A DNA stretch of 64,000 nucleotides from Pseudomonas sp. DTU_2021_1001937_2_SI_NGA_ILE_001 (GCF_032463525.1 NZ_CP135971.1:2418001-2482000), one strand, 5' to 3'. Counted from the first letter of the stretch, positions 1 through 10,188 are shown. Numbers and translations: made by a program. The notes: a model not told the origin generated them from the letters alone.

Positions 1-451
1 TTCCCGAAGCATTGAGCGCCGGTGACACCAGCTTGACCCCCGCGCCCAACGCGAAGCTCACCAGCACGCTCTTGAGGGCGAAGCTGCGGCCCATGGTGAA
101 CAGGGCGAACAGCAGGAACGGCACGTTGATCAACGGCACCAGCAAGGCGGCCGAATAAGGACTGAGGAACGAGCCGAGCAGCGCCATGCCGGCGATACCG
201 CCGGTAATCAGCCCGCTTTGACCGAGGATGGCGATGCCGGTAGCGGCCAGGGTGATGCCGGTGAACAGCCCGTAGGCATCGTCCACAGCGGTGTGCCGGG
301 GGTAGGTGGTAGGGCTGTCGAGTGGCGTGTCTGTGCGGCCTGCTCCCCTGCTCTCGGCGTGCGGGCCGGCGGGGTTGCCAGAGCGGCTGTGTAGCGAGTG
401 GACGGGATGGCCGACGAGGGCCTGCGGCGTCTGCTGATCGAGTGGATGCAT
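1..451 (-). CDS. YitT family membrane protein, 3' end cut by window
   Basis: Reading leftward from ATG at 451, preceded by AAGGAC about 8 bases upstream, the frame stays open to the window edge. A hydrophilic N-terminal stretch of about 50 residues, unusually long, leads into DDAYGLFTGITLAATG and then several hydrophobic segments rich in Gly, Ala and Leu (LITGGIAGMALLGSF, LLVPLINVPFLLFALFTMG). This is the pattern of the YitT/DUF161 integral membrane family, whose transport role is not established. The gene is divergent from the Lrp/AsnC regulator at 636, which suggests that regulator may control it. The C-terminal part lies outside the window. An AzlC-like or other small permease is a less likely reading. 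Confidence 0.7.
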   Translation of the reverse strand, partial: MHPLDQQTPQALVGHPVHSLHSRSGNPAGPHAESRGAGRTDTPLDSPTTYPRHTAVDDAYGLFTGITLAATGIAILGQSGLITGGIAGMALLGSFLSPYSAALLVPLINVPFLLFALFTMGRSFALKSVLVSFALGAGVKLVSPALNASG

Positions 452-635
452 GGCATGTCCTTGTGGGATTCCTGCCCTTGGCACCGCCCAGGTGGATCGC
501 ACCATCGGGCCTGCGCTGAAACCTTCTGGGTCTCGGGGCTGCGCCGCTATTGTGTGCGTCTTCGCACAAAAAGTGCTTCCGATTTTTTTGGCTGAAACCC
601 TAAGATCCGAAAATATTTTTCTCGGTGGCCGGAAA

Positions 636-1100
636 ATGCAAAAAAACCATCTCGACGACATAGACCGACGCATTCTCCAGATCCTCAGCCGCGATGCCCG
701 CGCCAGCCTGCAGGAAATCGGCAAGCAGGTCGGCCTGTCGTCCAGCCCTTGCTGGCAGCGGATCAAGCGCATGGAAGAGTCCGGCCTTATCCAGGGCTAC
801 CAGGCACGTATCGACATGGCCGGGCTCGGCTATGGCGAAGGCCTGATCGTGATGGTGACCCTGGACCTGCATGGTGATGAAGCCATGCAGAAGTTCGAAC
901 AGGCGGTGGCCGAGATACCCGAGATCATTGAAGCGTGCCTGGTGTCGGGCGAGTACGATTACTTCCTGCGCCTGGCCGTGCGCGACACCCGCGACTACGA
1001 GCGCCTGCTGCGCGAGAAACTGTACAAAATCCCCGGCTTGCGACACTCGGTGTCGAGCTTCGTACTGCGTCAGCTAAAGGCCACCACTGCCCCGCTGTAG
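636..1100 (+). CDS. Lrp/AsnC family transcriptional regulator
   Basis: The 154-residue protein has the two expected parts: an N-terminal winged helix-turn-helix ([19 protein letters not shown], then the recognition helix around [18 protein letters not shown]) and a C-terminal RAM/AsnC ligand-binding domain ([19 protein letters not shown]). Length and layout are normal for the family. ATG at 636 is chosen because the HTH follows at once; longer in-frame starts would add an unrelated tail. Lrp-type regulators bind DNA as octamers or hexadecamers and usually sense amino acids. The divergent YitT gene is the obvious candidate target. The A/T-rich stretch at 590-620 between the two genes would suit Lrp binding. 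Ligand unknown. Confidence 0.9.
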   Translation: MQKNHLDDIDRRILQILSRDARASLQEIGKQVGLSSSPCWQRIKRMEESGLIQGYQARIDMAGLGYGEGLIVMVTLDLHGDEAMQKFEQAVAEIPEIIEACLVSGEYDYFLRLAVRDTRDYERLLREKLYKIPGLRHSVSSFVLRQLKATTAPL

Positions 1101-1261
1101 CGAACGCTGCGGGTCAGATCGCCCTTGCGGTCTGCCCGTCTCTCACCAACACTGTCTGCTGCTTTGTCCCGTTGCCCCGAGGTTTGCGATGCCCCCAATG
1201 CCACCTGGCTGTATGTCCATCAACGCCCTGCTACCGGCTTGGCCGCTGCGAGTGCCGAGCC

Positions 1262-1732
1262 ATGAATAGCGCCAGTTGCCCCTGCGGCAGCGGCGACCTG
1301 CTGGCCAGCTGCTGCGGACGTTTTCATGGCGGGCAGCCGGCGCCCTGCGCCGAACGGCTGATGCGCTCGCGCTACAGCGCCTACGTGCTGGGTGAAGTGG
1401 ATTATCTGCTGGGCACCACCTTGCCGGCGCAGCAACCAGGCCTCGATCGCCAGGCCATCGCCCAATGGAGCGCACAGAGCACCTGGCTGGGCCTGGACGT
1501 GGAAAGCACCGAGGTGCTGGGCGGCAAGCCAGAGCATGCCTTCGTGACCTTCACCGCGCGCTGGCACGACGAACAGGGCGAACACAGCCACCGCGAGCGT
1601 TCGGCCTTCGTGCAGAACCAGGGGCGCTGGTATTTCATCGACCCCACCGTGCCGCTCAAGGCTGGCCGCAACGACGCCTGCCCCTGTGGCAGCGGGCAGA
1701 AATTCAAGAAGTGCTGCGCAGCTTATCTATAA
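1262..1732 (+). CDS. ychJ: YchJ family protein with two SEC-C type motifs
   Basis: 156 residues. The start at 1262 puts a Cys cluster ([13 protein letters not shown]) at the very N-terminus and an almost identical one ([13 protein letters not shown]) at the C-terminus, around a compact NTF2-like core ([24 protein letters not shown]). This is the UPF0225/YchJ layout. SEC-C motifs bind zinc; the function of YchJ is unknown. The gene stands alone after the Lrp regulator and is followed by a repeat cluster. A second SEC-C protein occurs at 3099-3296. Confidence 0.9.
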   Translation: MNSASCPCGSGDLLASCCGRFHGGQPAPCAERLMRSRYSAYVLGEVDYLLGTTLPAQQPGLDRQAIAQWSAQSTWLGLDVESTEVLGGKPEHAFVTFTARWHDEQGEHSHRERSAFVQNQGRWYFIDPTVPLKAGRNDACPCGSGQKFKKCCAAYL

Positions 1733-1758
1733 GTTCGGGGCGGGAACGGCTTTAGCCG

Positions 1759-1901
1759 CAATACAGGTCAGTTAGACCGGGTAGGAGCGGCTTCAGCCGC
1801 GAAGCGACTGTCTGTTCACAACAGATGCAGTGAATTTCCTGGCATTTTTGCGGCTAAAGCCGCTCCCACCGGGCCACATGACGCCTAACCGAACAGTATT
1901 G
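1759..1901. repeat. Composite REP element, type-1 inner palindromes
   Basis: Outer inverted repeat: CAATACAGGTCAGTTAGACC at 1759 against GCCTAACCGAACAGTATTG ending at 1901. Inside are two opposed REPs (GGAGCGGCTTCAGCCGCG at about 1784 and GCGGCTAAAGCCGCTCC near 1848-1865), separated by a spacer containing TTCACAACAGATGCAGTGAA. Extra REP half-copies flank it at about 1745-1759 and 1901-1914. It fills the gap between two convergent genes and may also act as a terminator. Confidence 0.8.
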
Positions 1902-1935
1902 GCTTCAGCCGCGAATTCCCCAGCCCGGAAATCCG

Positions 1936-2475
1936 TCAGAGAATCTTGAGATGCGAGGTATCCGGTGCAGGGGCGGGCGCCGGTTTTTTCGCTTCGCCCA
2001 TGTCGCTGCCCGGCGGGGCCAGGGTGATAGCGGACAGGTCAAGCTGTGGCGCCGGGGCGGGCGGAAGCGGGTCCTGCAGGGCGGCGCCCACCTCGGCCAA
2101 CGGCAGGTCGGGCGCATCGACCGCACTGAAGGCAGCCATATAGACGTCACGCGGGGCGACTTCCAGACGCCCGGCCGCGGGTTTCTCACGCTGCAGCCAA
2201 CTGGATGGGCCAGGCGGTGGGGCCAGCTCCACCTCCTCGATACGCGGGTGCATGTCGACCACTTCGCACAGCGCCCCGGCACGCTCCAGGGTCGAGCGGT
2301 ACTTTTCTGCCGCCTGGGCATCGAGGTTGTTCTTGAGCACCAGGCGGCGGCCGGAAAACAGCAGCGCCATGCGTTGTTCGTCGGCCTGGAACAGCCGCGC
2401 CAGGTTGGCCTTGACCTTGTCGGGCTGCGCGCCTTCGAGCAGCCGACCGCTGAAGACGATTTCATAAAGGGTCAT
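1936..2475 (-). CDS. Conserved hypothetical protein
   Basis: 179 residues, cytoplasmic, no signal peptide or membrane segment. The N-terminal 75 residues (MTLYEIVFSGRLLEGAQPDK ... LERAGALCEVVD) look like a small alpha/beta domain with the 'VFSGRLLEGAQPDKV' and 'LFSGRRLVLKNNLDAQAAEKY' pattern seen in hypothetical proteins of Pseudomonas. The C-terminal half is Pro/Ala-rich and probably disordered (LPPAPAPQLDLS, KKPAPAPAPDTSHLKIL). Function unknown. It is divergent from the lipoprotein at 2599. Confidence 0.65.
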   Translation of the reverse strand: MTLYEIVFSGRLLEGAQPDKVKANLARLFQADEQRMALLFSGRRLVLKNNLDAQAAEKYRSTLERAGALCEVVDMHPRIEEVELAPPPGPSSWLQREKPAAGRLEVAPRDVYMAAFSAVDAPDLPLAEVGAALQDPLPPAPAPQLDLSAITLAPPGSDMGEAKKPAPAPAPDTSHLKIL

Positions 2476-2598
2476 CGCGGGCCCTCCGGGTACATGTCGG
2501 CCGAGTATGGCCCAGGGCTGTTCGCGGGAACAAGACGATGGCTAAACTGGGCTCACAGGCAGGGTCACCGATGTCCGCTGCCATCGACGGAGCCCTGC

Positions 2599-3102
2599 AT
2601 GGCGAACCCGGCATTGATCTGCACCCGCATTGGCCTGCTGGCCCTGCTGCTCGGCGCGCTGGGCGGCTGCGCCAGCTGGTGGGGCGGCGAACCCTATCAG
2701 CCACCGGGCCTGCGTCTGGTGAAGGTCGAGCCGGTGAAAATGCGTCTGCTGCAGCAGGACTTTCGCCTGTATTTCGAGATCGACAACCGTAATGACTCGC
2801 GCCTGTTCGTGCGCGGGCTGCACTACAAGGTGATGCTCGGCGAGCTGACCCTGGCCGAAGACCGGGTCAGCGACTGGTTCTTCGTCGCCCCGCACAGCCA
2901 TGAACTCTACGAGGTGCCGGTGCGCACCAACCTGTGGCGCTACGCCAAACCCATCGCCGAGCGCCTGCGCCAGCGTGACCGGCCGATCCCCTACCGGCTC
3001 GAAGGCCGGCTCAAGACCGGGTTGCTGTTCAGGGACAGCGTGCGTATCGGCATCAATGGCGAGATAATGGGCGCCGATTCAATCATGGAGTTACCCCGAT
3101 GA
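2599..3102 (+). CDS. LEA type 2 family lipoprotein
   Basis: 167 residues. The N-terminus is a lipoprotein signal ([13 protein letters not shown], lipobox LGGC), so the mature protein should be membrane anchored. The rest matches the LEA14/WHy beta-sandwich domain of secreted bacterial LEA2 proteins: [47 protein letters not shown]. Such proteins are linked to stress tolerance, but no biochemical role is known. ATG at 2599 is chosen because the signal peptide starts there. Its stop overlaps the next start in ATGA at 3099, so it is translationally coupled to the His-rich SEC-C protein. Confidence 0.8.
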   Translation: MANPALICTRIGLLALLLGALGGCASWWGGEPYQPPGLRLVKVEPVKMRLLQQDFRLYFEIDNRNDSRLFVRGLHYKVMLGELTLAEDRVSDWFFVAPHSHELYEVPVRTNLWRYAKPIAERLRQRDRPIPYRLEGRLKTGLLFRDSVRIGINGEIMGADSIMELPR

Positions 3103-3296
3103 ACCAACCCCACGTCCACGGTCCTGACTGCAACCACGATCATGACCACGACCATCATCACCACGGCCATGTACATGGTCCGCACTGCAACCACGAGCCT
3201 CAAGAGCCGGTGCGCAACGCCCTGAAGGACGTCGGTCGCAACGACCCCTGTCCCTGCGGCAGCGAGAAGAAATTCAAGAAGTGCCACGGCGCCTGA
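3099..3296 (+). CDS. Small histidine-rich SEC-C zinc-binding protein
   Basis: 65 residues in two parts. Residues 4-32 are a His/Asp/Cys-rich tract ([20 protein letters not shown], then VHGPHCNH) that must bind divalent metal. Residues 46-65 are a SEC-C motif ([20 protein letters not shown]), the zinc finger found at the end of SecA and YchJ. The tract holds two near-copies of the unit VHGP(D/H)CNH. It is coupled by ATGA overlap to the upstream LEA2 lipoprotein. Zinc storage or delivery is an inference from composition only. Confidence 0.8.
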   Translation: MNQPHVHGPDCNHDHDHDHHHHGHVHGPHCNHEPQEPVRNALKDVGRNDPCPCGSEKKFKKCHGA

Positions 3297-3410
3297 CGCG
3301 CCGCCCGGTATCCACGGCCGGCCCCTCGCAGGCCGTTTTTGTTTGTGCCGGCAGCGCCCTGGAGGTAAAACAGCCGTTGCTTTCGGGTCATACCTTCAAT
3401 GGAGCTGCCG

Positions 3411-4055
3411 ATGATCGACCTGTATTACTGGACCACCCCCAACGGCCACAAGATCACCCTGTTCCTTGAGGAGGCCGGGCTGCCTTACCGGGTCATCCCG
3501 GTGAACATCGCCAAGAACGAGCAGTTCGCCCCCGCCTTCCTGGAAATCGCCCCCAACAACCGCATCCCGGCCATCGTCGATCAGGCACCGGCCGATGCCG
3601 GCGAGCCGCTGAGCCTGTTCGAGTCCGGGGCCATCCTGCAGTACCTGGCAGAAAAGACCGGGCGCTTTCTGCCCGCCGACCTGCGCGGCCGCCAGGAAAC
3701 CCTGCAATGGCTGTACTGGCAGATGGGCGGGCTGGGGCCCATGGCCGGGCAGAATCACCACTTCAACCGCGCCGCTCCGGAAAAACTGCCCTACGCGATC
3801 AAGCGCTACGTAGACGAGACCGTACGGCTGTATGGCGTACTGAACAAGCGTCTGGCGGACCGACCGTTCGTCGCCGGCAGCGAGTACAGCATCGCTGACA
3901 TGGCCATCTATCCATGGATTGCAAGGCACCCGTGGCAGAGCCTGAACCTGGACGACTTCGCTCACGTCAGGCGCTGGTTCGACACCATCGCCGAGCGGGA
4001 CGCCACCCGCCGCGCCTACGCCGTGGCCGAGCGCATCAACCCTACCCCGCCCTGA
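3411..4055 (+). CDS. Glutathione S-transferase, YfcG/Ure2p-like
   Basis: 214 residues, close to E. coli YfcG (215). The thioredoxin-fold N-domain starts MIDLYYWTTPNGHKITLFLE and carries the cis-Pro loop (NNRIPAIVD) and the glutathione-binding LFESGAILQYLAEK; the helical C-domain ends near DATRRAYAVAE. The TPNG(H/Q)K motif is typical of nu-class/Ure2p-type GSTs, which act as disulfide-bond oxidoreductases with glutathione. The ATG at 3411 is preceded by GGAG at 6 bases, better than the ATG at 3399. Confidence 0.85.
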   Translation: MIDLYYWTTPNGHKITLFLEEAGLPYRVIPVNIAKNEQFAPAFLEIAPNNRIPAIVDQAPADAGEPLSLFESGAILQYLAEKTGRFLPADLRGRQETLQWLYWQMGGLGPMAGQNHHFNRAAPEKLPYAIKRYVDETVRLYGVLNKRLADRPFVAGSEYSIADMAIYPWIARHPWQSLNLDDFAHVRRWFDTIAERDATRRAYAVAERINPTPP

Positions 4056-4099
4056 AAGATCGCCCCCGGCGCAGGGCGCGGCGTGAGGTGCGGAAAATC

Positions 4100-4125
4100 C
4101 CGGCTGAAGCCGGTCCCACCGGGAT
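4100..4125. repeat. Solitary REP half-element
   Basis: CCGGCTGAAGCCGGTCCCAC in the 217-bp gap between the GST and acylase genes. It is the same GGCTTCAGCCG core found in the larger repeats, here as a single copy. Nothing else is obvious in 4056-4272 apart from the GGAG ribosome site at about 4262. Confidence 0.5.
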
Positions 4126-4272
4126 GAGCGAGAGTCAGCCCGGCAGGCCCACTCGAGCGGGCGCGCCAGGGCCGAAATATTCCGCAATAAACCGCCCTGT
4201 CACGCTTGCGTGGCGCCGGGCGGCTCACTAACGTAGCGGCTTTTGCAGTTGCCACGTCGCCGGAGTTTCGCC

Positions 4273-6735
4273 ATGGCCTCGCTTGTCCCTTCCCGTTCGC
4301 CTTCCCGCCTCGGCCTGGCCGCCGCCACCGCCGGTTTTCTCGGCCTTGCCGGCTGCCAGTTGGGCGGCGAAGACGCTTCGACCCTGCTGCCAGCTTCCGG
4401 CACCGTGGCCATCAAGGGCCTGGCCCAGAATGTCTCGATCCGCCGCAACCCGCAGGGTATGGCGCTGATCGAGAGCAGTTCGTTCCACGACGCGCTGTTC
4501 AGCCTCGGCTACCTGCACGCCGGCGAGCGCGCCGGGCAGATGTTCGGCATGCGCCTGCTGGCCCAGGGCCGCCTGGCCGAGGTCGCCGGTGCCGAGGCGC
4601 TGCCGGTGGACCGCCTGATGCGCGCCGCCAACCTCAAGCGCAGCGCCAGCGAGCTGTACAAGTCGGCCTCGCCACGCCTGCAGAAGTTCTTCGAAGTCTA
4701 TGCCCGCGGGGTCAACGCCTACCTGTTCCGCTACCGCGACAAGCTGCCGGCGGAATTGGCCGACTACCGCCTGGAATACTGGCAACCGGAAGACTCGGCG
4801 CTGATCTTCGCGCTGCTGAGCTTCAACCAGTCGGTCAACCTGCAAGAAGAACTCGGCGCCCTGGCGCTGAGCCAGAAGGTCAGTGCCGACAAGCTCGCCT
4901 GGCTGCTGCCGACCTGGCCCGACGAGGCCCTGCCGTTCGCCGAGGCCGACAAACTCAAGGGCCTGAGCCTGGCCGGCCAGGGCCAGGCGTTGAACGACCT
5001 GAACCGCGTGGCCCGGCAACTGGCCGACCTCAACCTGATGGGCAACGCGCTGTCCAGCCAGTGGGCGGTAGGCCCGCAGCGCAGCCGCAGCGGCAAGAGC
5101 CTGCTGGCCAGCGAGATGCAGGTGCCTGCCGGACCTGGCGCTGGCTGGAGCCTGGTGCAGATCAACGCCCCCAAGTACCAGGCCTCTGGCGTGACCCTGG
5201 CTGGCCTGCCGCTGCAGCTCAGCGGCTTCAACGGCAAGCTGGCGTGGAGCATGGGCAGCCTGAAGGGTGACAACCAGGATCTGTTCCTGGAAAAGCTCAA
5301 GCGCGACAACGGCCGCGTGCAGTACCTGGCCGACGGCAAATGGCTGCCAGCGGCCAGCCACCAGGAAACCTTCCTGGTCAAGGGCGGCCAGCCGGTGCGC
5401 GAAACCGTCTACAGCACCCGCCATGGCGACCTGCTCGACACCGGCAACGGTGCCCTGGGGCTGGCCCTGCAGCTGCCGGACTTCAAGGATGACAAGAGCC
5501 TCGACGCGTTCTTCGACCTGTCCCGCGCCACCAACGTGGAACGCGGCTTCGACAGCAGCCGCGAGATCCGCGCCATCGGCCTGAACATGCTGTTCGCCGA
5601 CGCCGGCCATGTGGCCTGGCAGGTCACCGGCCGCTACCCGAACCGTCGCGACGGCCAAGGCCTGCTGCCCTCGCCGGGCTGGGACGGCCGCTACGACTGG
5701 GACGGCTTCGCCGACGCCATGCTCCACCCCTACGACCAGGACCCGCAGCAAGGCTGGCTGGGCACCGCCGGCAACCGCGTGGCGCCCAAGGGCTACGGCA
5801 TGCAGCTGTCCAACAGCTGGGGCTACCCGTCACGTGCCGAACGCCTGGCCGAGCTGGCCAACGCCGGCAAGCAGGACGTGCGCAGCAGCATCGCCATGCA
5901 GTACGACCAGAACACACCATTCGCCACGCGGCTCAAGCAGATGTTCGAGGCACCGGGCATGGCCAAGCCGCTCAAGCAGGCCATCGACGCGCTGCCCGAA
6001 ACCGAGCGCGGCAAGGCGCGGGAAGCCTACAGCCGGCTGATGGCCTTCGACGGCAACCTGAGCGCCGGCTCCGCCGATGCCGCCCTGTTTGAGCTGTTCT
6101 TGCAGGAAAGCGCACGGCTGACCTTCCAGGACGAACTCGGCGGCGCCGACAGCCCGGCCTGGCAGGCCCTGGTGGCGCAGGCGCGTTCGACCTGGTCGGC
6201 GCAGGCCGACCACCTGCTGGGCCGCGACGACAGCCCGTTCTGGGACGACACGCGCACCGCGCAGAAAGAAGACAAGCCAACGATTCTGGCACGCAGCCTG
6301 GCTGCGGCGATCAACGCCGGGGAAAGCCAGTTGGGCAGTGACCACAAGGCCTGGCAGTGGGGCAAGCTGCACCGCTACGACTGGAGCCCGTCGCGCAACC
6401 CACTGGCCCGCTACCTGGGCGGTGAAGGCCGCTTCGAGCACGCCCCGGTGCCTTTTGGTGGCGACCACGGCAGCCTGGCCGCCGCGCCTTACGCCTGGGG
6501 CCAGGACTTCAACGTCCTGCCGGCCGCCAGCCTGCGCATGATCATCGACTTCAGCCAGAGCGAACCCTTGCAGGCGGTAGTCAGCACCGGCCAGTCGGGC
6601 AACCCGGCCAGCCCGTACTACGCCAACAGCATCGACGCTTGGCTGAAAGCGCAGTACAGCACCCTGCCGGTACAGCAACAGAACTACGAACGCGGCTACG
6701 GCAAGCAGCGCCTGACCCTCACCCCCGGCAAATAA
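4273..6735 (+). CDS. quiP: Penicillin acylase family protein, QuiP-like AHL acylase
   Basis: 820 residues. An N-terminal lipoprotein-like signal ([14 protein letters not shown]) is followed by an Ntn-hydrolase precursor: alpha chain, spacer, then beta chain starting at Ser261 in NAL-SSQWAV, where family members self-cleave to expose the nucleophile. Length and order match P. aeruginosa QuiP (PA1032), which hydrolyses the amide of long-chain acyl-homoserine lactones. Later family landmarks are present ([35 protein letters not shown]). GGAG lies 8 bases before ATG 4273; an in-frame ATG at 4243 lacks a ribosome site. Substrate is inferred from homology; quorum quenching or nutrient scavenging are both possible. 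The lipobox suggests periplasmic anchoring. Confidence 0.85.
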   Translation: MASLVPSRSPSRLGLAAATAGFLGLAGCQLGGEDASTLLPASGTVAIKGLAQNVSIRRNPQGMALIESSSFHDALFSLGYLHAGERAGQMFGMRLLAQGRLAEVAGAEALPVDRLMRAANLKRSASELYKSASPRLQKFFEVYARGVNAYLFRYRDKLPAELADYRLEYWQPEDSALIFALLSFNQSVNLQEELGALALSQKVSADKLAWLLPTWPDEALPFAEADKLKGLSLAGQGQALNDLNRVARQLADLNLMGNALSSQWAVGPQRSRSGKSLLASEMQVPAGPGAGWSLVQINAPKYQASGVTLAGLPLQLSGFNGKLAWSMGSLKGDNQDLFLEKLKRDNGRVQYLADGKWLPAASHQETFLVKGGQPVRETVYSTRHGDLLDTGNGALGLALQLPDFKDDKSLDAFFDLSRATNVERGFDSSREIRAIGLNMLFADAGHVAWQVTGRYPNRRDGQGLLPSPGWDGRYDWDGFADAMLHPYDQDPQQGWLGTAGNRVAPKGYGMQLSNSWGYPSRAERLAELANAGKQDVRSSIAMQYDQNTPFATRLKQMFEAPGMAKPLKQAIDALPETERGKAREAYSRLMAFDGNLSAGSADAALFELFLQESARLTFQDELGGADSPAWQALVAQARSTWSAQADHLLGRDDSPFWDDTRTAQKEDKPTILARSLAAAINAGESQLGSDHKAWQWGKLHRYDWSPSRNPLARYLGGEGRFEHAPVPFGGDHGSLAAAPYAWGQDFNVLPAASLRMIIDFSQSEPLQAVVSTGQSGNPASPYYANSIDAWLKAQYSTLPVQQQNYERGYGKQRLTLTPGK

Positions 6736-6793
6736 GCCTGGGCTCTGTATGAAAAATCGCCGAGCGAAGGTCTGGCGTCATGGGTCTCGGGTT

Positions 6794-6906
6794 GGCTTTA
6801 GCGGCGAAAGCGCCAGGAAATTCACGGCATCTGTTGTGAGCAGGCGGTCGCTTCGCGGCTGAAGCCGCTCCCACCGGGCCATATGCCGCTTAACCGAACA
6901 GTATTG
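6794..6906. repeat. Composite REP element, left end degenerate
   Basis: Two opposed type-1 REPs (GGCTTTAGCGGCGAAAGCGC and CGCTTCGCGGCTGAAGCCGC) around the spacer ...GGAAATTCACGGCATCTGTTGTGA, with the right outer repeat CTTAACCGAACAGTATTG at 6889-6906. The left outer repeat is missing. Confidence 0.7.
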
Positions 6907-6916
6907 CGGTTAATCC

Positions 6917-7087
6917 CAATGCAGGTCAGTTAGGCCGTGGGAGCGAGCTTGCTCGCGAAGGCGGCGTCACGTTCACAACAGATGCAGCGACTTTGCCAGC
7001 TTTTCGCGAGCAAGCTCGCTCCCACTAAAGCCGCAAAGCGCTTAACCGAACAGTATTGCGGTTAAACCCAATACTGGTCAGTTAGCC
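6917..7087. repeat. Composite REP element, type-2 inner palindromes, plus orphan end
   Basis: The left outer repeat CAATGCAGGTCAGTTAGGCC (6917) pairs with CTTAACCGAACAGTATTG (7041-7058). The inner REPs are GGAGCGAGCTTGCTCGCGAA and its inverse, around GTTCACAACAGATGCAGCGA. An orphan outer repeat CAATACTGGTCAGTTAGCC follows at 7069-7087. Together with the previous element it occupies most of the gap 6736-7185; I see no gene there. Confidence 0.75.
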
Positions 7088-7185
7088 GGGAAGCGCTTGA
7101 TCGAAGGGGATTGAGCCTGAGGATGGATCACTCAGGCGCGGGTTGGTTTTTTCCGGGAGCAAGCCGATTGCCCCCCTTCAAGCCT

Positions 7186-8250
7186 TCAGCCGGCCCCGGG
7201 CACTGACGGGGCCGACCGGCCCGGCGCCGCGCCCTTCACCCACTGCTCATAGAACGCCAGGCTGGCCAGGTTCTTGTCCTTGGCTTCGATCATCATGTCG
7301 AAACGGTCGAGGAACTGCAGTGCATAGCGGTTGCTCCAGTGGTTCCACATGCGCTCGCTATGCCCGTACAGGTCACGCTTGGACACGCGTCGCAACAAGC
7401 GCTCCATTTCCAGCTTGCGGTTGGCAGCGAAGCCCAGCGCCTGCAGGTCCTCGGGAGGCTGCGAGTAGTGCATCACCGGGCGCACCCCCCGCCAGCTGTC
7501 GATGATCTGCGCCACCCGTGGATCGTGCGGGTCGATGTAACCTTCCTCGTGAATCCAGCAGTGATGGATGTCCAGCACCACCGGCGCCAGGTCGGCCAGC
7601 TGCAGGCAGTCGTCCACGCCGTAGGTCTTCTCTTCGTTCTCGAAGGTGATGCACAGACGCGCCACCTGCGACAGGCGTGGCCACAGCCGGCGGATGCCCT
7701 CCACCCCCAATCGCCCGGCAACATGCACGTTGCACTTGAAGTCCTGGAACTGCCGCCCGTAGCCCAGCATACGGATCACGTCGGCGTGGTACTCGAACTC
7801 GGCCAGGCTGTTCTCCACTACCGCTGGCTTGTCCGAACCCAGCACGCAGTATTGCCCGGGATGCAGCGACAGACGAATGTCCGCCGCCCTTGCCCGCTCG
7901 CCCACCGCCGCCAGACAACGCGCCAGCCACTGCTCGATGGCCGGCTCACGGTAGAAGTCACGCCATTGCGGATGGCTGTAGAACGGCAGCAGGTCGCTGG
8001 ACAGCCGCAGCATATGCAGCCTGGGAGGCAACTGCGCCACGTAGTCGAGCAGGCGCAACTGCGCGTCGAGGTTATGCGTGACGACCTCCACCAGTTTGGC
8101 CCGCGCCAAGGCAGGCTCGACGCTGTTCAACCAGCGCAGGGTTGTCGTACGCGGGTTGAACGGCGCTTCCACCCGCTTGATGGAGGCCGCAGAAAGGCCT
8201 CGCTCGGGGTGGCGATACTGACAGGCGAAGCCGATTCGCGGTGCGGTCAT
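7186..8250 (-). CDS. uvsE: UV damage endonuclease UvsE
   Basis: 354 residues with the TIM-barrel signature of the UvsE/UVDE family: IGFACQYRHP at the start, NLDAQLRLLDYV, RLSSDLLPFYSH, LSLHPGQY, ITFENEEKTYGVDD, VLDIHHCWIHEEG, and VMHYSQP. UvsE cuts 5' to UV photoproducts using a metal cluster held by these His, Glu and Asp residues. The start at 8250 (MTAPRIG) is the first with a proper N-terminus; the frame is open further upstream but without family similarity. It appears monocistronic. Confidence 0.85.
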   Translation of the reverse strand: MTAPRIGFACQYRHPERGLSAASIKRVEAPFNPRTTTLRWLNSVEPALARAKLVEVVTHNLDAQLRLLDYVAQLPPRLHMLRLSSDLLPFYSHPQWRDFYREPAIEQWLARCLAAVGERARAADIRLSLHPGQYCVLGSDKPAVVENSLAEFEYHADVIRMLGYGRQFQDFKCNVHVAGRLGVEGIRRLWPRLSQVARLCITFENEEKTYGVDDCLQLADLAPVVLDIHHCWIHEEGYIDPHDPRVAQIIDSWRGVRPVMHYSQPPEDLQALGFAANRKLEMERLLRRVSKRDLYGHSERMWNHWSNRYALQFLDRFDMMIEAKDKNLASLAFYEQWVKGAAPGRSAPSVPGAG

Positions 8251-8447
8251 GGCAACTTCCGGGATGAGGTCATTTCCCTCAGACCGCGCCCATCGGCACA
8301 CGTCCCCGGAAAATAATGGCCAGTAGCTACATATAGTGACGCCACACCCTAGCCAGTTGCCATACACCGCGACAAAAATACCGCGCCAGCCACCCGTCAG
8401 TCAGCATCCCGGGCACGAGAAGCCCCTATTGGCCCCTGTCCACCCGC

Positions 8448-10070
8448 TCAGATGACGAAGCGCCCCACCAGCGTGTCGAGCTGCCCGGCCAGGCGCGACA
8501 TTTCCTGGCTGGCCGCCGAGGTCTGCCCGGCAGCCGCCGCACTGCGTGCCGACAGGTCGCGGATGCTGACCAGGTTCTCGTCTACCGAGCGCGCGACCTG
8601 GGCCTGCTCCTCGGACGCCGTCGCGATGAGCAGGTTGCGCTCGTTGATGTCGCTGATGGCTTCGGCGATCTGGGCAATGGCCTCGCCGGTGTCGTTGGCA
8701 CTGGCCAGGGTTTCGCCCACTTCGCTGTCGCTGCGGCGCATCGAGGTGACCGTTGCTTCGGAATTGCCCTGAATCTCGGCGATCATCTTCTCGATCTCCT
8801 GAGTCGACAGCTGGGTGCGGTGCGCCAGCGCCCTGACCTCGTCGGCTACCACCGCAAAACCTCGCCCCTGTTCACCGGCCCGCGCCGCTTCGATGGCCGC
8901 GTTGAGGGCCAGCAGGTTGGTCTGTTCGGCAATGGTGCGGATCACATCCAGCACCTTTGCGATGTCGTGGCTTTTCGAAGCCAGGTCTTCGACATCACTG
9001 CGGGTCTTGCGCACGCTGTCGCTGAGCCGCTTGATCGAGGCGATGGTGGTGTTGACCTTGTCCTTGCCCAGCCGCGCGGCCTGCTCGGAACGCTGACTGG
9101 ACTGCGAGGCCGCCGAGGCGTTGCGCGCCACCTCCTCCACCGCTGCGGTCATCTCGTTCACGGCCGTGGCGGCCTGGTCGGTTTCCATGCTCTGCTGCTC
9201 GGCCGTGGCGGTGGTTTCGCGGGTAACGGTATTGAGCTGGCCAGCGGCCTGGCTGAGTTGCATGGACGACTGGCCGATCAGGTCGAGCATCGAACGCAGG
9301 TTATCGCGCATGGTCAGGGTCGCGCTTTCCAGGCGAGTGAGTTCGTCCGCGCCCTGGGCGCTGATATCGGCGCGCAGGTTGCCGTTGGCGATCTGCTCGG
9401 TGGCCACCAGCAAGGCACGCACCGGGCGCAGGATGCTGTTGATGAACACCCGCGCGATCAGCACTGTCAGCACCAGCGCCAGCAGGCTCACGCCACCGAT
9501 CAGGCGCACGCCGCTGACCTGTGCCTCATGGGCCTCATTGCTGGACGCATCGGCACCGGCCTCGTTGATGGCAATGAGTTTTTCCAGGTCGACCTGCAAC
9601 TTGGCGGCCACCGGTTTGGTCACGGTACGGATGATCCCGCCCAGCTGCTGCACCGTGGCATCCTTGCCGGCAGCGACCAGCTGGTCGATAGAGGCGATAT
9701 AGGCGTCGACATCGGCCGACACCTCGCGGTACAGCGCTGCCTCCTCCGGCGAGGACACCAGCGGGCCGTAGGCTTGTACCTCGGCCTTCATGCGGCTGCG
9801 GAACTGGTCCAGTGTCGCCAGCGACTCAGCGCTCATGCGGTCATCGTCCATGGAGAAACGCCGCGCATCGACGCGATACATCAGCGCGGCCGTCTGGACC
9901 TTGCCAGCCTGGCGTACGCTGGGCATCCAGTCGCGGTGCAGCTCGACCACCGACTCGTCGATGGTGCGCAGCTGCCAGACCGCGCTGCCGCCAATCACCA
10001 GCAGCAACAGGCAGATGCAACCGAAGGCCAGGACGGTACGGGTGGTGAGTGACAGGTTTCTTGTATTCAT
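8448..10070 (-). CDS. Methyl-accepting chemotaxis protein with 4HB sensor
   Basis: 540 residues. Domain order: first membrane helix (about residues 12-33), four-helix-bundle periplasmic sensor (residues about 35-185), second membrane helix ([20 protein letters not shown]), HAMP, and the cytoplasmic signalling hairpin with the conserved tip [20 protein letters not shown] and [13 protein letters not shown]. It relays periplasmic ligand binding to CheA. No C-terminal CheR-tethering pentapeptide is seen. Start at 10070 is chosen because AGGGGG sits about 7 bases upstream; ATG at 10076 would leave no spacing. It lies 118 bases downstream of the two-component operon on the same strand, which raises the possibility that it reports on the same signal. 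Ligand unknown. Confidence 0.9.
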   Translation of the reverse strand: MNTRNLSLTTRTVLAFGCICLLLLVIGGSAVWQLRTIDESVVELHRDWMPSVRQAGKVQTAALMYRVDARRFSMDDDRMSAESLATLDQFRSRMKAEVQAYGPLVSSPEEAALYREVSADVDAYIASIDQLVAAGKDATVQQLGGIIRTVTKPVAAKLQVDLEKLIAINEAGADASSNEAHEAQVSGVRLIGGVSLLALVLTVLIARVFINSILRPVRALLVATEQIANGNLRADISAQGADELTRLESATLTMRDNLRSMLDLIGQSSMQLSQAAGQLNTVTRETTATAEQQSMETDQAATAVNEMTAAVEEVARNASAASQSSQRSEQAARLGKDKVNTTIASIKRLSDSVRKTRSDVEDLASKSHDIAKVLDVIRTIAEQTNLLALNAAIEAARAGEQGRGFAVVADEVRALAHRTQLSTQEIEKMIAEIQGNSEATVTSMRRSDSEVGETLASANDTGEAIAQIAEAISDINERNLLIATASEEQAQVARSVDENLVSIRDLSARSAAAAGQTSAASQEMSRLAGQLDTLVGRFVI

Positions 10071-10188
10071 GGTCATTCCCCCTGCGGCAGAGCGGAGCAT
10101 TCCCTGATCGCGCCACACCGGATTAATGGCAGTGTGCCTTTTCTCTGTGTCTGCCACTGCCATGCTTTCTTTACACGTAAGGGGAAAA

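Noticed and set aside
1740..1920. CRISPR-like repeats
   Set aside because: Palindromic REP elements of uneven spacing without spacers or cas genes; the same sequences are scattered through the window.
3099..3296. His-rich tract as a chance repeat artefact
   Set aside because: The frame ends in an intact SEC-C motif and starts by ATGA overlap, so it is a real gene.
4228..5751. Long minus-strand frame opposite the acylase
   Set aside because: Composition (Val/Gln/His-rich, no motifs) is typical of GC-rich antisense; the plus frame is a clear penicillin acylase.
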